Source of the DNA: Scatomonas sp963930955
GTDB taxonomy: Bacteria; Bacillota; Clostridia; Lachnospirales; Lachnospiraceae
DNA length: 64,000 bases
Assembly: GCA_963930955.1 (NCBI GenBank)
Contig: OZ006967.1
Span: 1,426,001-1,490,000, forward strand
Direction: 5' to 3'
The translations under genes were made by a program, and so were the position numbers. This document shows positions 51,183 to 59,286 of this stretch, piece by piece (within the stretch, counting starts at the first letter, position 1; every line of letters starts with the position of its first letter). The notes under the pieces were generated by a model. That model did not search any database, had not been told where the DNA came from, and saw only the letters and a list, made by a program, of their open reading frames with translations.

Positions 51183-52247
51183 ATGAAAGAAATGACTTCA
51201 TTGGAACGGTATCAGGCAGTCGGCAGGGGAGAACTGCCGGACTATCTGCCTGTTATCCCGCAGAGTTTTATGTTTGCTATGAATGATGGCGGTTACAGCA
51301 TAGGAACTGTGAACAGAAATCCGGCGCTGATGGCCAAGTGCCATTTGGAATCCAGAGAAAAGTATGGATATGATGGCTGCGTCATTGATGTGGATGATTC
51401 TACACTGGCGGAAGCCTGCGGTGCGAATGTAGTTTACCGGGAGGGCGATGTAGCCGTGGTAAAGGAAAGCGATCCGGCGGTAAAAGACCTGCGGGAGATT
51501 CCAGCGCTTAAAATTCCCGATCCGGAGAAGGATGGCCGGCTTTCCGAGTGGCTGGAGACCACAAACCGAATTGCAGAGAAGATCGGAAAGGAAGCTGTAG
51601 TGCTCGGACGCGCCGATCAGGGGCCCTTCAACCTGGTCTGTCTTCTGCGAGGAACGCAGGAATTTATGCTGGATCTGCTGGACGAGGACGAAGATGTGAT
51701 ATACAGAGCTCTGGAATGGGCGACAAAGGTTCATATTGCATTTGCCAAAGCCCAGCTGAAAGCGGGCGCTACTGTTACCAGTATGGGGGATGCCTACGCC
51801 AGCCCCAATCTGGTATCCCCGTCTGTATATAAAAAGTATGCCTATCCTTTTGAAAAGAAGGTAGTGGAGGCAGTGCAGACGCCGGAAAGTGCTTATTCCA
51901 TCCATATTTGCGGGGACACGAATAAAATTATTGAAAGGATGGGACAGACCGGGGCGAAGATTCTGGAAATCGACTGGAAGCTGGATATGGGGCGAGCCCG
52001 GGAACTGCTGCCGGAAAGCACCCTGCTGATGGGTAACGTGAACCCCAGCGATCCGTTATATCTGGGCAAACCGGCCGATGTGGACGCGGCGGTAAAAAAG
52101 GTGGTGGATGCCACAAAGGGAAGAGGATTGATCATCAGTTCGGGCTGCGCGATCGGAGCCAATACGCCGCCGGAAAATATGAAAGCATTCATAGCCGCGG
52201 CACGCGCCTACGGTTCTCGTGAATACGTGGAAGCGTTGCGAAAATAA
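51183..52247 (+). CDS. UroD/MtaA-family protein B
   Basis: A 354-residue member of the superfamily. It has the H-x-C...C set of corrinoid-linked methyltransferases such as MtaA and MtbA: HICGDTNKI near residue 240 and SSGCAIGANTPPENM near 319. It also carries NVNPSDPLYLG. It is a tandem paralogue of the next gene, with nearly the same N-terminus (MKEMTSLER) and C-terminal half. The ATG at 51183 is chosen over an upstream start without homology to the paralogue. No corrinoid-binding protein is encoded nearby. Confidence 0.87.
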   Translation: MKEMTSLERYQAVGRGELPDYLPVIPQSFMFAMNDGGYSIGTVNRNPALMAKCHLESREKYGYDGCVIDVDDSTLAEACGANVVYREGDVAVVKESDPAVKDLREIPALKIPDPEKDGRLSEWLETTNRIAEKIGKEAVVLGRADQGPFNLVCLLRGTQEFMLDLLDEDEDVIYRALEWATKVHIAFAKAQLKAGATVTSMGDAYASPNLVSPSVYKKYAYPFEKKVVEAVQTPESAYSIHICGDTNKIIERMGQTGAKILEIDWKLDMGRARELLPESTLLMGNVNPSDPLYLGKPADVDAAVKKVVDATKGRGLIISSGCAIGANTPPENMKAFIAAARAYGSREYVEALRK

Positions 52248-52280
52248 TCAGATGTGCAGTCGGTAAAGGAGAGTAAACGG

Positions 52281-53345
52281 ATGAAAGAAATGACTTCACT
52301 GGAACGGATGGTAGCGGTCAGCCGAGGAGAAATTCCGGATTATCTGCCAATCCTGCCGCAGAGTTTCCTGTTTTCCATGAAAAACAGCGGCTATGATATC
52401 GGACAGGTTAACAGGAAACCGGCGCTGATGGCAAAATGCCATCTGGCATGCCGGGAAAAATACGGCTATGACGGTTGTGTCATGGATGTGGATGACGCGA
52501 CCCTGGCAGAGGCCTGCGGTGCCACCGTCATTTTTCGGGAAGAAAATGTAGCGATTGTGGATGAAAATAAGCCGGTGCTAAAGGATCTCCGCCAGGTGGA
52601 CGATCTGAAGATCCCGGATCCGAAAAAGGACGGCCGTTTGCCGGAATGGCTGGAGACCACCCAGAGGATCGCCGAGCAGATTGGTAAGACCCATATCGTC
52701 ATGGGCCGGGGGGATACGGGCCCATTCAGCCTGCTGACCCTGCTGCGGGGAACGGAAGAATTTATGCTGGATATGCTGGAGGAAGAGGAAGAGGTAATTA
52801 TACACGCTCTGGAATGGGCAACAAAGGTTCACATCGCATTTGCCAAGGCGGAGCTGGAGGCCGGCGCCAATGTAACAACCATGGGAGATTCCTATGCCAG
52901 CCCGAATCTGGTATCTCCGGAGATTTATAAAAAATACGCACTGCCTTATGAGCAGAAGGTCGTGGAGGCGGTGCAGACTCCGGATAAGTTCTACGCGATT
53001 CACGTCTGTGGAGATACCAACAGGATCATCGAGTCTATGGGCCGGACGGGTGCCAGAATTCTGGAAGTGGACTGGAAGCTGGATATGAAAAAAGCCCGGG
53101 AGCTGGTGCCGGATTTTACGATGCTGATGGGCAATGTAAATCCCAGTGATCCGCTATATCTGGGCAAACCGGCCGATGTGGACGCGGCAGTGAAAAAAGT
53201 GGTTGACGACACAGAGGGAAGAGGGCTGATCATCAGTTCGGGCTGTGCGATCGGAGCCAATACGCCGCCGGAGAATATGAATGCCCTGATCGCCGCCGGA
53301 AGAAAATACGGCGCGTATGATTATGTGAGCAGATTAAGAAAGTAA
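52281..53345 (+). CDS. UroD/MtaA-family protein C
   Basis: A 354-residue tandem paralogue of protein B. HVCGDTNRI and SSGCAIGANTPPENM keep the putative zinc ligands, and NPSDPLYLGKPADVDAAVKK is the same in both. The two probably arose by local duplication and may form a heteromer or have different substrates. It lies 33 bp after B with AAAGGAG as ribosome site. A terminator follows. Confidence 0.87.
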   Translation: MKEMTSLERMVAVSRGEIPDYLPILPQSFLFSMKNSGYDIGQVNRKPALMAKCHLACREKYGYDGCVMDVDDATLAEACGATVIFREENVAIVDENKPVLKDLRQVDDLKIPDPKKDGRLPEWLETTQRIAEQIGKTHIVMGRGDTGPFSLLTLLRGTEEFMLDMLEEEEEVIIHALEWATKVHIAFAKAELEAGANVTTMGDSYASPNLVSPEIYKKYALPYEQKVVEAVQTPDKFYAIHVCGDTNRIIESMGRTGARILEVDWKLDMKKARELVPDFTMLMGNVNPSDPLYLGKPADVDAAVKKVVDDTEGRGLIISSGCAIGANTPPENMNALIAAGRKYGAYDYVSRLRK

Positions 53346-53404
53346 ACGGTCTAATAATTTAATTTTGTATCAGATATATCTACTGCCATATTTTTTAGTG
53401 TATA

Positions 53405-53455
53405 GAAGGTGCCGAAAAATCATCGAAAATAGATGGTTGAGCGGCACCTTCTTTG
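53405..53455 (+). terminator. Terminator of the first UroD operon
   Basis: A perfect 10-bp stem (GAAGGTGCCG at 53405-53414 with CGGCACCTTC at 53442-53451) plus inner pairing of AATCATC and GATGGTT. The T run is short (TTT). Confidence 0.7.
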
Positions 53456-53494
53456 GAAGATGCATGGCTTTTATTCCGATCTCTTCTTTTAAAA

Positions 53495-53544
53495 TTGTAC
53501 GGCATACGAAGTTGATTGTAATATAAAATTGTATTTTATACAAT
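53495..53544 (+). promoter_or_regulatory. Promoter with AraC-type direct repeats, second transport operon
   Basis: TTGTAC at 53495 and TTGTAA at 53516 are 21 bp apart; the second is the -35 box with a 17-bp spacer and TACAAT at 53539. The 53512-53544 block is almost the same as that upstream of the binding-protein gene, although no binding-protein gene follows here. Confidence 0.7.
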
Positions 53545-53596
53545 TATACCATAAAGGCGCATAGCAAAATATCTGGGAGAGGGTTCGAATCCATCT

Positions 53597-56094
53597 TCCG
53601 GTATTTGGCAGAAGAAGGACGGTGAAATCGTGAGTGTTCTAAAAGCAGAAAAGATTACAAAACAGTATCCAGGAACCAAGGCCCTGGATGGGGTATCGGT
53701 GGAATTCGGAAGCGGCCAGGTTCACGCGCTGATCGGGAAGAACGGCTCCGGCAAGTCCACTCTGGTGAAGATCTTCTCCGGGGCGGTGGATGCCACGGAA
53801 GGAAGCTTCTCCCTGGACGGGAAGACCCTGGAGTTCCATTCTCCCCAGGACGCCCTGGACAACGGGATCGTTACAGTCTACCAGGAGCTGAGCCTGGTGC
53901 CAGGGCTGACCGTGGCTGAGAACATCCTTATGGGCCGTATGCCTATGAAGGGAAAGTTTATCGACTGGAAGGAGGCTTACCGCCAGGCGGAGGAACTTTT
54001 GAAGGAACTGCAGGTGGATGTGCCGGCCCGGGCCACGGTGGCGGAATTAAGCCTCTGGCAGAGCCAGATGGTGGAGATCGCCAAGGCCATGAGCAGTAAT
54101 CCGAAGGTGCTGATGCTGGACGAGCCCACGTCGGCCCTGGCCAGCCACGAGGTGGAACTGCTCTTTGACATGGTGAGGAACCTGAAGAAAAAGGGCGTCA
54201 TCATCCTCTATATCTCCCATAAGCTGCAGGAACTTTGGCAGATCGCGGACACCTGCACGGTGCTGCGGGACGGGCAGCTGATCGGGAAGGTGAACATGGC
54301 GGACATCTCCCGGAGCGAGCTGATCAGCATGATGTTCGGGGACGTGGAGATCAAAACCCGTCCGGAGGACCTGCAGGTCGGGGAAAAGACGGTGCTGGAT
54401 GTGAGGAAGCTGACCCGGAAGGGACACTTTGAGGACGTGAGTTTCCAGCTGAAGGAAAATGAGATCCTGGGGATCGCCGGGATGCTGGGAGCGGGACGGA
54501 CAGAACTGCTGCGTGCCATCTTCGGCGCGGAGCCTTGGGACAGCGGGCAGGTGTATTTCAACGGGGAGGAGATAAAGAAGCCGACCCCGGTGAAGATGCG
54601 GAATAAAGGGTTTGCGCTGACACCGGAGGACCGGAAGAACGAAGGGCTGGTGCAGATCCTGTCGGTGGCGAGAAACCTGTGCGTGGCCAGCATCCCGTAC
54701 CTGGTAAAGAAAGCGTTCATCGACCGGAAGAAGGAGAAGGGCTTCGTGGAGAGTCAGATCCGCCGTCTGCAGATCAAGGTGCCGGACCCGGAACTGCCGG
54801 TATCCTCCCTTTCAGGAGGAAATCAGCAGAAGGTGGTGGTGGGGAACTGGCTGAACACTCATCCGAAGATCATGTTTTTTGATGAGCCTTCGAGGGGCAT
54901 AGACGTGAACGCGAAGCAGCAGATCTTCCAGATCATCTGGGAGCAGTCCAGGAAGGGGATCTCGAGCATCATGGTCTCTTCGGAATTGGAGGAACTGCTG
55001 GAGGTATGCCACAGGATCCTGATCATGCATGACGGCCATATCATAGGAGAAGTATACCCGGAACAGGTAACGGTGGAACAGCTGTACAGCCTGTGCATGG
55101 GATAAGGAGGAGAACAGGACATGAGCGGAGAAAACAAAGTAACAAAATTTATCAGGAACAACATGATGCTGACGATCCTGGTGGTCATCTGTATCGTGAT
55201 CGCTTTCACGGCCCCTGGATTCTTTACGGTGTCGAACATACTGGGGATTTTCCGGAACAACGCGTTCAAGGGAGTCATCGCCTTCGGGATGACCATGGTG
55301 ATCATCTGCGGAGAGATTGACCTGTCCATCGGATCGACGGTGGCGCTGTCGGGAATCGTCACAGCCCGTGTGGCGGGAGGACTGAGCGCGGCGGGGATGC
55401 CGCTGGAGGTGACCGTGATCTTCGGAATGCTGGCGGCGCTGGCGGTCTCGGCACTGATCGGCCTGTTTATCGGTGTGATCCGGACGAAGTTTAAAATCCC
55501 TACCTTCATCATCACGCTGGCGATGTTGAACGTGCTGTACGGAGCGGCGGCGCTGCTGTCCGGCGGTTTTCCGGTGCTGACCCTGCCCCAGTGGTATAAC
55601 AGGATCGGAGCGGGGAGCGTGCTGGGGATCCCGATCCCTGCGATCATCCTGGTGATCGTATTCATCGTGATTAACATCATTATGAGCTACACGGCGTTTG
55701 GCCGATCCGTCTATGCGGCAGGCGGAAACCCGGAGGCGGCGCGTCTGTCAGGGGTAGACGTGACGAAGGTGAAGATCCTGGTAATGATCGGGGTACAGCT
55801 GCTGGCGGCCCTGGGAGGGATCATGAACTCATCCCAGGTAATGTCGGCAGCCCATAACTTTGGAAGAGGCTGGGAGATGGACGTGATCGCCTCCGTCATC
55901 ATCGGCGGGACCAGCATGAACGGAGGAGTGGGAAAGGTAAAGGGAACATTTCTTGGAATCATCTTCCTGGGCGTGCTGCTGAACGGAATGACGCTGCTGA
56001 ACCTGAACGAGTATATCCAGTATGTAGTGCGGGGCGGCCTGATCCTGATTGCGGTAATGATTAATACGATTCAGCTGAACCGGCAGCAGAAGGC
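53597..56094 (+). repeat. 2,498-bp direct repeat, copy 2 (ATPase-permease pair)
   Basis: Matches 45429-47926 with five substitutions (55438, 55771, 55942, 56011, 56026). The flanks are unrelated: upstream is a promoter and terminator region, downstream a UroD-like gene. No insertion sequence or target-site duplication is visible at either edge. Confidence 0.93.
53630..55105 (+). CDS. Sugar ABC transporter ATP-binding protein, RbsA type (copy 2)
   Basis: The 491-residue protein is identical to the one at 45462, including the unusual LSLWQSQ signature in the first cassette and the GTG start. Unlike copy 1 it has no binding-protein gene in front; the promoter lies only 86 bp upstream. It must therefore share the lipoprotein at 44222 or use one encoded elsewhere. 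It leads an operon with a permease, UroD-like, isomerase and kinase genes. Confidence 0.95.
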   Translation: MSVLKAEKITKQYPGTKALDGVSVEFGSGQVHALIGKNGSGKSTLVKIFSGAVDATEGSFSLDGKTLEFHSPQDALDNGIVTVYQELSLVPGLTVAENILMGRMPMKGKFIDWKEAYRQAEELLKELQVDVPARATVAELSLWQSQMVEIAKAMSSNPKVLMLDEPTSALASHEVELLFDMVRNLKKKGVIILYISHKLQELWQIADTCTVLRDGQLIGKVNMADISRSELISMMFGDVEIKTRPEDLQVGEKTVLDVRKLTRKGHFEDVSFQLKENEILGIAGMLGAGRTELLRAIFGAEPWDSGQVYFNGEEIKKPTPVKMRNKGFALTPEDRKNEGLVQILSVARNLCVASIPYLVKKAFIDRKKEKGFVESQIRRLQIKVPDPELPVSSLSGGNQQKVVVGNWLNTHPKIMFFDEPSRGIDVNAKQQIFQIIWEQSRKGISSIMVSSELEELLEVCHRILIMHDGHIIGEVYPEQVTVEQLYSLCMG

Positions 56095-56098
56095 ATAG
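55121..56098 (+). CDS. Sugar ABC transporter permease, RbsC type (copy 2)
   Basis: The 325-residue protein is identical to copy 1 at 46953. All five base differences between the copies fall in the 3' two-thirds of this gene and are synonymous. The last codons differ only in the stop (TAG here, TGA in copy 1). It is followed 39 bp later by the UroD-like D gene. Confidence 0.95.
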   Translation: MSGENKVTKFIRNNMMLTILVVICIVIAFTAPGFFTVSNILGIFRNNAFKGVIAFGMTMVIICGEIDLSIGSTVALSGIVTARVAGGLSAAGMPLEVTVIFGMLAALAVSALIGLFIGVIRTKFKIPTFIITLAMLNVLYGAAALLSGGFPVLTLPQWYNRIGAGSVLGIPIPAIILVIVFIVINIIMSYTAFGRSVYAAGGNPEAARLSGVDVTKVKILVMIGVQLLAALGGIMNSSQVMSAAHNFGRGWEMDVIASVIIGGTSMNGGVGKVKGTFLGIIFLGVLLNGMTLLNLNEYIQYVVRGGLILIAVMINTIQLNRQQKA

Positions 56099-56137
56099 TA
56101 ATTTAGAAAATAAACGAGTGAAGGAGAACAGAGTAAT

Positions 56138-57376
56138 ATGACTTCAAGAGAGAGAATACAGGCTGTATTAAATCATAGAGAGCCGGATATATTGCCGATC
56201 GATTTCGGATCCCACCGCTCTGCAGGAATGGGCGCGCAGGCGTACAACAATCTGAAAAAGTATCTGGGATATTCAACGGAGACAACAAAGCTTTATGATC
56301 TGATGCAGCAGCTTGCAGTGCCGGAGCGGTTTCTGATAGACAAATTCGGCGGAGACCTGATGCAGGTGCTTCAGCTGAAGCCGGCTTTCGGGGTAAAGAT
56401 CGACCGCTGGAAATGCGGCTATCTGCCCTGCGGGGATCTGTCGCTGGTTCCTTATGATTTCAATCCGGTGATTAATGCCAACGGAGATTATGAGATTCAC
56501 AACGAAGAAGGCAAATGCATTGCAAAACGGCCAAAAGAGGGGATTTATTACGACAACACCAATTATTTCCTGAACAGCGTGGATTCCATCGAAGAGCTGA
56601 AGAAAAAGATGATTCTCCCTGTGGTGACGGACGAGGAACTGGATTTTATGGAGGTCCAGGCCAAGGAACTCTATTACAATACGGATAAAGCTCTGGTAGT
56701 ACATGTGGGCTGCGCGGTATTTGAAGAGGGACAGCAGGAATTCGGATTTGAGGATTTCTACTATAACCTGGCTGCGGAAAAAGAGATGATTCACTACTGG
56801 GCGGAGACCCTGACAGACGCATACTGTGTGATGCTGGACCGCATTCTGGACCGCATTGGAAAATATATCGATATCGCCCTGTTCGGCGGCGATGATCTGG
56901 GCACGCAGCAGAGCACGCAGTTATCTGTGGATATGTACCGGGAGATGATTAAACCTTATCATAAGAAGATTTATCAATTTGTGCATAAGAAGAATCCTTC
57001 CGTTAAAGTGGGGCTGCACTGCTGCGGCGCCATCCGCACGCTGATGCCGGAGCTGATCGATGCGGGTGTGCAGGTGCTCAATCCTATACAGATTTCCGCG
57101 AAGAATATGGATCCCAAAGAGCTGAAAGAAGAATTCGGCAAAGATCTGGTGTTCTGGGGAGGCGGAGCGGATATGCAGGGCTTTGTAAACGCCGTGTCAG
57201 ATCCAAAAGCGATCTACGATCATGTGCGCAGACTGATCGAGATATTTGCTCCGGGCGGCAATTTTATCTTCGCTCCGGTACACAATATTTTGGACAATGT
57301 GGCTCCGGAAAAAGTCCTGGCAATCTTCCAGGCTGCTCTGGATTACAGAGAAGAACAGAAAAAAGCGGGCCGCTGA
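56138..57376 (+). CDS. UroD/MtaA-family protein D
   Basis: A 412-residue, longer member of the superfamily. It starts MTSRERIQAVLNHREPDILP, a common pattern of sugar-locus UroD-like proteins. HCCGAIRTLMPELIDAGV near residue 300 is the metal-like site; the distal region reads FAPVHNILDNVAPEKV without cysteine. An insertion near residues 90-170 makes it longer than A-C. It is cotranscribed with the second ATPase-permease pair and the isomerase. Confidence 0.85.
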   Translation: MTSRERIQAVLNHREPDILPIDFGSHRSAGMGAQAYNNLKKYLGYSTETTKLYDLMQQLAVPERFLIDKFGGDLMQVLQLKPAFGVKIDRWKCGYLPCGDLSLVPYDFNPVINANGDYEIHNEEGKCIAKRPKEGIYYDNTNYFLNSVDSIEELKKKMILPVVTDEELDFMEVQAKELYYNTDKALVVHVGCAVFEEGQQEFGFEDFYYNLAAEKEMIHYWAETLTDAYCVMLDRILDRIGKYIDIALFGGDDLGTQQSTQLSVDMYREMIKPYHKKIYQFVHKKNPSVKVGLHCCGAIRTLMPELIDAGVQVLNPIQISAKNMDPKELKEEFGKDLVFWGGGADMQGFVNAVSDPKAIYDHVRRLIEIFAPGGNFIFAPVHNILDNVAPEKVLAIFQAALDYREEQKKAGR

Positions 57377-57449
57377 GACAGAAAATGAAATTATTAATTA
57401 TAAGTGAAGCGGCCGGACAGGCGGCTGCACAAAAGGGAGGACGGAACAA

Positions 57450-58130
57450 ATGAAACGTTCAGAAATCAACAGAGCATTGAAGAAGATGGAAGACTGCATT
57501 CGTAAGCATGGATTCAATCTTCCGCCATTCTGCCATTTTACGCCGGAGGAATGGAAAGCAAAGGGTCATGAATACGATGAAATCCGGGATAATATGCTGG
57601 GGTGGGACATCACGGATTACGGAACCGGAAACTTCGAGAAGGTTGGGTTTTCGCTGATTACGCTTCGCAACGGAAACCAGAAAATAGAAAAATATACAAA
57701 GCCTTATGCAGAAAAACTGCTGTATCTGGAAGAGGGCCAGATGGCAGTTATGCATTATCACTGGTACAAAATGGAGGATATTATCAATCGCGGCGGCGGG
57801 AATCTGCTGATTCAGGTGTACAATTCCACGGAGGACGGTGCGTTTGCAGATACGGATGTGGAGATTCAGCAGGACGGACGGCGTTATACTGTGCCGGCAG
57901 GTACGGTGATCCGCCTGCGGCCCGGAGAAAGCCTTACCGTATATCAAGGGCTGTATCATGATTTCCATGTGGAAGAAGGTACCGGTGAAGTTCTGATCGG
58001 CGAAGTATCCATGTGCAACGATGATGAGAACGACAACCGTTTCTACGAGCCGGCAGGCAGATTCCCGGAAATCGAAGAAGATGAGGAGCCCTACCGGCTG
58101 CTTTGCAACGAGTATCCAAAGGCGGAATAA
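57450..58130 (+). CDS. D-lyxose/D-mannose isomerase-like cupin
   Basis: A 226-residue cupin of the D-lyxose ketol-isomerase family. The metal site is in MAVMHYHWYKMEDIINRGGG (two His and a Glu) with a later histidine in GLYHDFHVEEGTGEVLIGEVS. Known members convert D-lyxose to D-xylulose or D-mannose to D-fructose. Position in a transport operon with two PfkB kinases suggests it makes the ketose that is then phosphorylated. Strong ribosome site, AAGGGAGGACGGAACAA. Confidence 0.87.
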   Translation: MKRSEINRALKKMEDCIRKHGFNLPPFCHFTPEEWKAKGHEYDEIRDNMLGWDITDYGTGNFEKVGFSLITLRNGNQKIEKYTKPYAEKLLYLEEGQMAVMHYHWYKMEDIINRGGGNLLIQVYNSTEDGAFADTDVEIQQDGRRYTVPAGTVIRLRPGESLTVYQGLYHDFHVEEGTGEVLIGEVSMCNDDENDNRFYEPAGRFPEIEEDEEPYRLLCNEYPKAE

Positions 58131-58144
58131 AGGAGAAAACAGGC

Positions 58145-59197
58145 ATGAATTCATATGAGAGAGTGGTAACAGTATTAAACGGAGAAATTCCAGACAGAGT
58201 GCCGTCTTTTGAACTGATGATCGACCCGAAAGTCATCCGTGGAATTATCGGTACGGAGAATTATATGGATCTCTGCGATGAACTGGATATAGATGTCGTA
58301 ATGACTGAAACCCCTTCCAAAATGTACCGGGAACAAGTGCTGGACCAGCAGAAAAAAATCATTCGCAATGAGTGGGGCATCATGCGTCAGTACAACAATG
58401 AGGTGGTTTCCCATCCGCTGCACGGGCCGATCCATACGCTGGAGGACGCCATAAATTATGTGGCGCCGGATCCCACGGAAGATTTTCGATTTGACTATCT
58501 GCGGGAACTGGTAAAAAGATTTAAGGGCAAAAGATTTATCGGCTTTCATCTCCATGATGGCTTTAATTACAGCTATTATTTGACCAGCATGGAAGATATG
58601 ATGATGAATCTCATTGAAGAGCCGGAACTGATTCACCGCCTGGTGGAGCTTTCCGTGGAACACAATCTGAAGCTGGCGGAGAAGGCGCTGGACATTGGTG
58701 CGGATGCAATTCTATCCGGGGACGATTACGGTTCCAAAACCAGTCTGCTGGTTTCAAAAGCGCATTTTGACGAATTTTTTCTGCCTGGCCTGAAGAAGAT
58801 CTGCGACTATGTGACTGGTCGGGGTGCCTATATGATAAAGCACTGCTGCGGAAATATCAATCCGCTGATCGGAGATATGGTGAATGATGGAATCCGGTTC
58901 CTGCATCCGCTGGATGAAAATTCCGGTATCAATCAGATTGAAGTGAAGAAGAAATACCCGTCTCTAACGGTGGTAGGGGGGATCGACTGTGATGCGCCTC
59001 TGACGGATTATACGCCGGAGCAGATGGAAAAATATGTAAAGGGCGTTCTGGAAACCCATGCGCCAGGCGGAAGATACATTTGCGCCACCAGCAACAGCGT
59101 ACATTCTTCTGCAAAACCGGAAAACTTTGCGGCGATGCAGAACGCAATTCACAAATATGGAAAATATCGCGCAGACGGAACGCTGGACTGGATGTAA
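58145..59197 (+). CDS. UroD/MtaA-family protein E
   Basis: A 350-residue member of the superfamily starting MNSYERVVTVLNGEIPDRVP. The central motif is HCCGNINPLIGDMVNDGI near residue 237. The distal region is YICATSNSVHSSAKPEN, with a cysteine displaced from the MtaA position. GDDYGSKTSLLVSKAHFDEF is the usual barrel segment. The start at 58145 follows AAAGGAGAAAACAGGC. It lies 14 bp after the isomerase. Confidence 0.85.
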   Translation: MNSYERVVTVLNGEIPDRVPSFELMIDPKVIRGIIGTENYMDLCDELDIDVVMTETPSKMYREQVLDQQKKIIRNEWGIMRQYNNEVVSHPLHGPIHTLEDAINYVAPDPTEDFRFDYLRELVKRFKGKRFIGFHLHDGFNYSYYLTSMEDMMMNLIEEPELIHRLVELSVEHNLKLAEKALDIGADAILSGDDYGSKTSLLVSKAHFDEFFLPGLKKICDYVTGRGAYMIKHCCGNINPLIGDMVNDGIRFLHPLDENSGINQIEVKKKYPSLTVVGGIDCDAPLTDYTPEQMEKYVKGVLETHAPGGRYICATSNSVHSSAKPENFAAMQNAIHKYGKYRADGTLDWM

Positions 59198-59286
59198 AAT
59201 GTAAATAAAATGGCCGCAGGCGGTCGGGGAACCCATATGCCTGCGGCTGTTCCAATCCAGAGAAGCTCCAGAGAGGGGTGAACACA

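Noticed and set aside
45429..56094. The repeat as an insertion sequence or composite transposon
   Set aside because: No transposase, terminal inverted repeats or target duplications were seen; the repeated unit is just two transporter genes.
45429..56094. The repeat as a plain assembly error
   Set aside because: The five base differences and the unique flanks on all four sides argue for two real copies, though only long reads can settle it.
50056..59197. Calling the UroD-family genes hemE (heme synthesis)
   Set aside because: There are five paralogues in a sugar locus, no other heme genes, and no HemE-type N-terminal signature.
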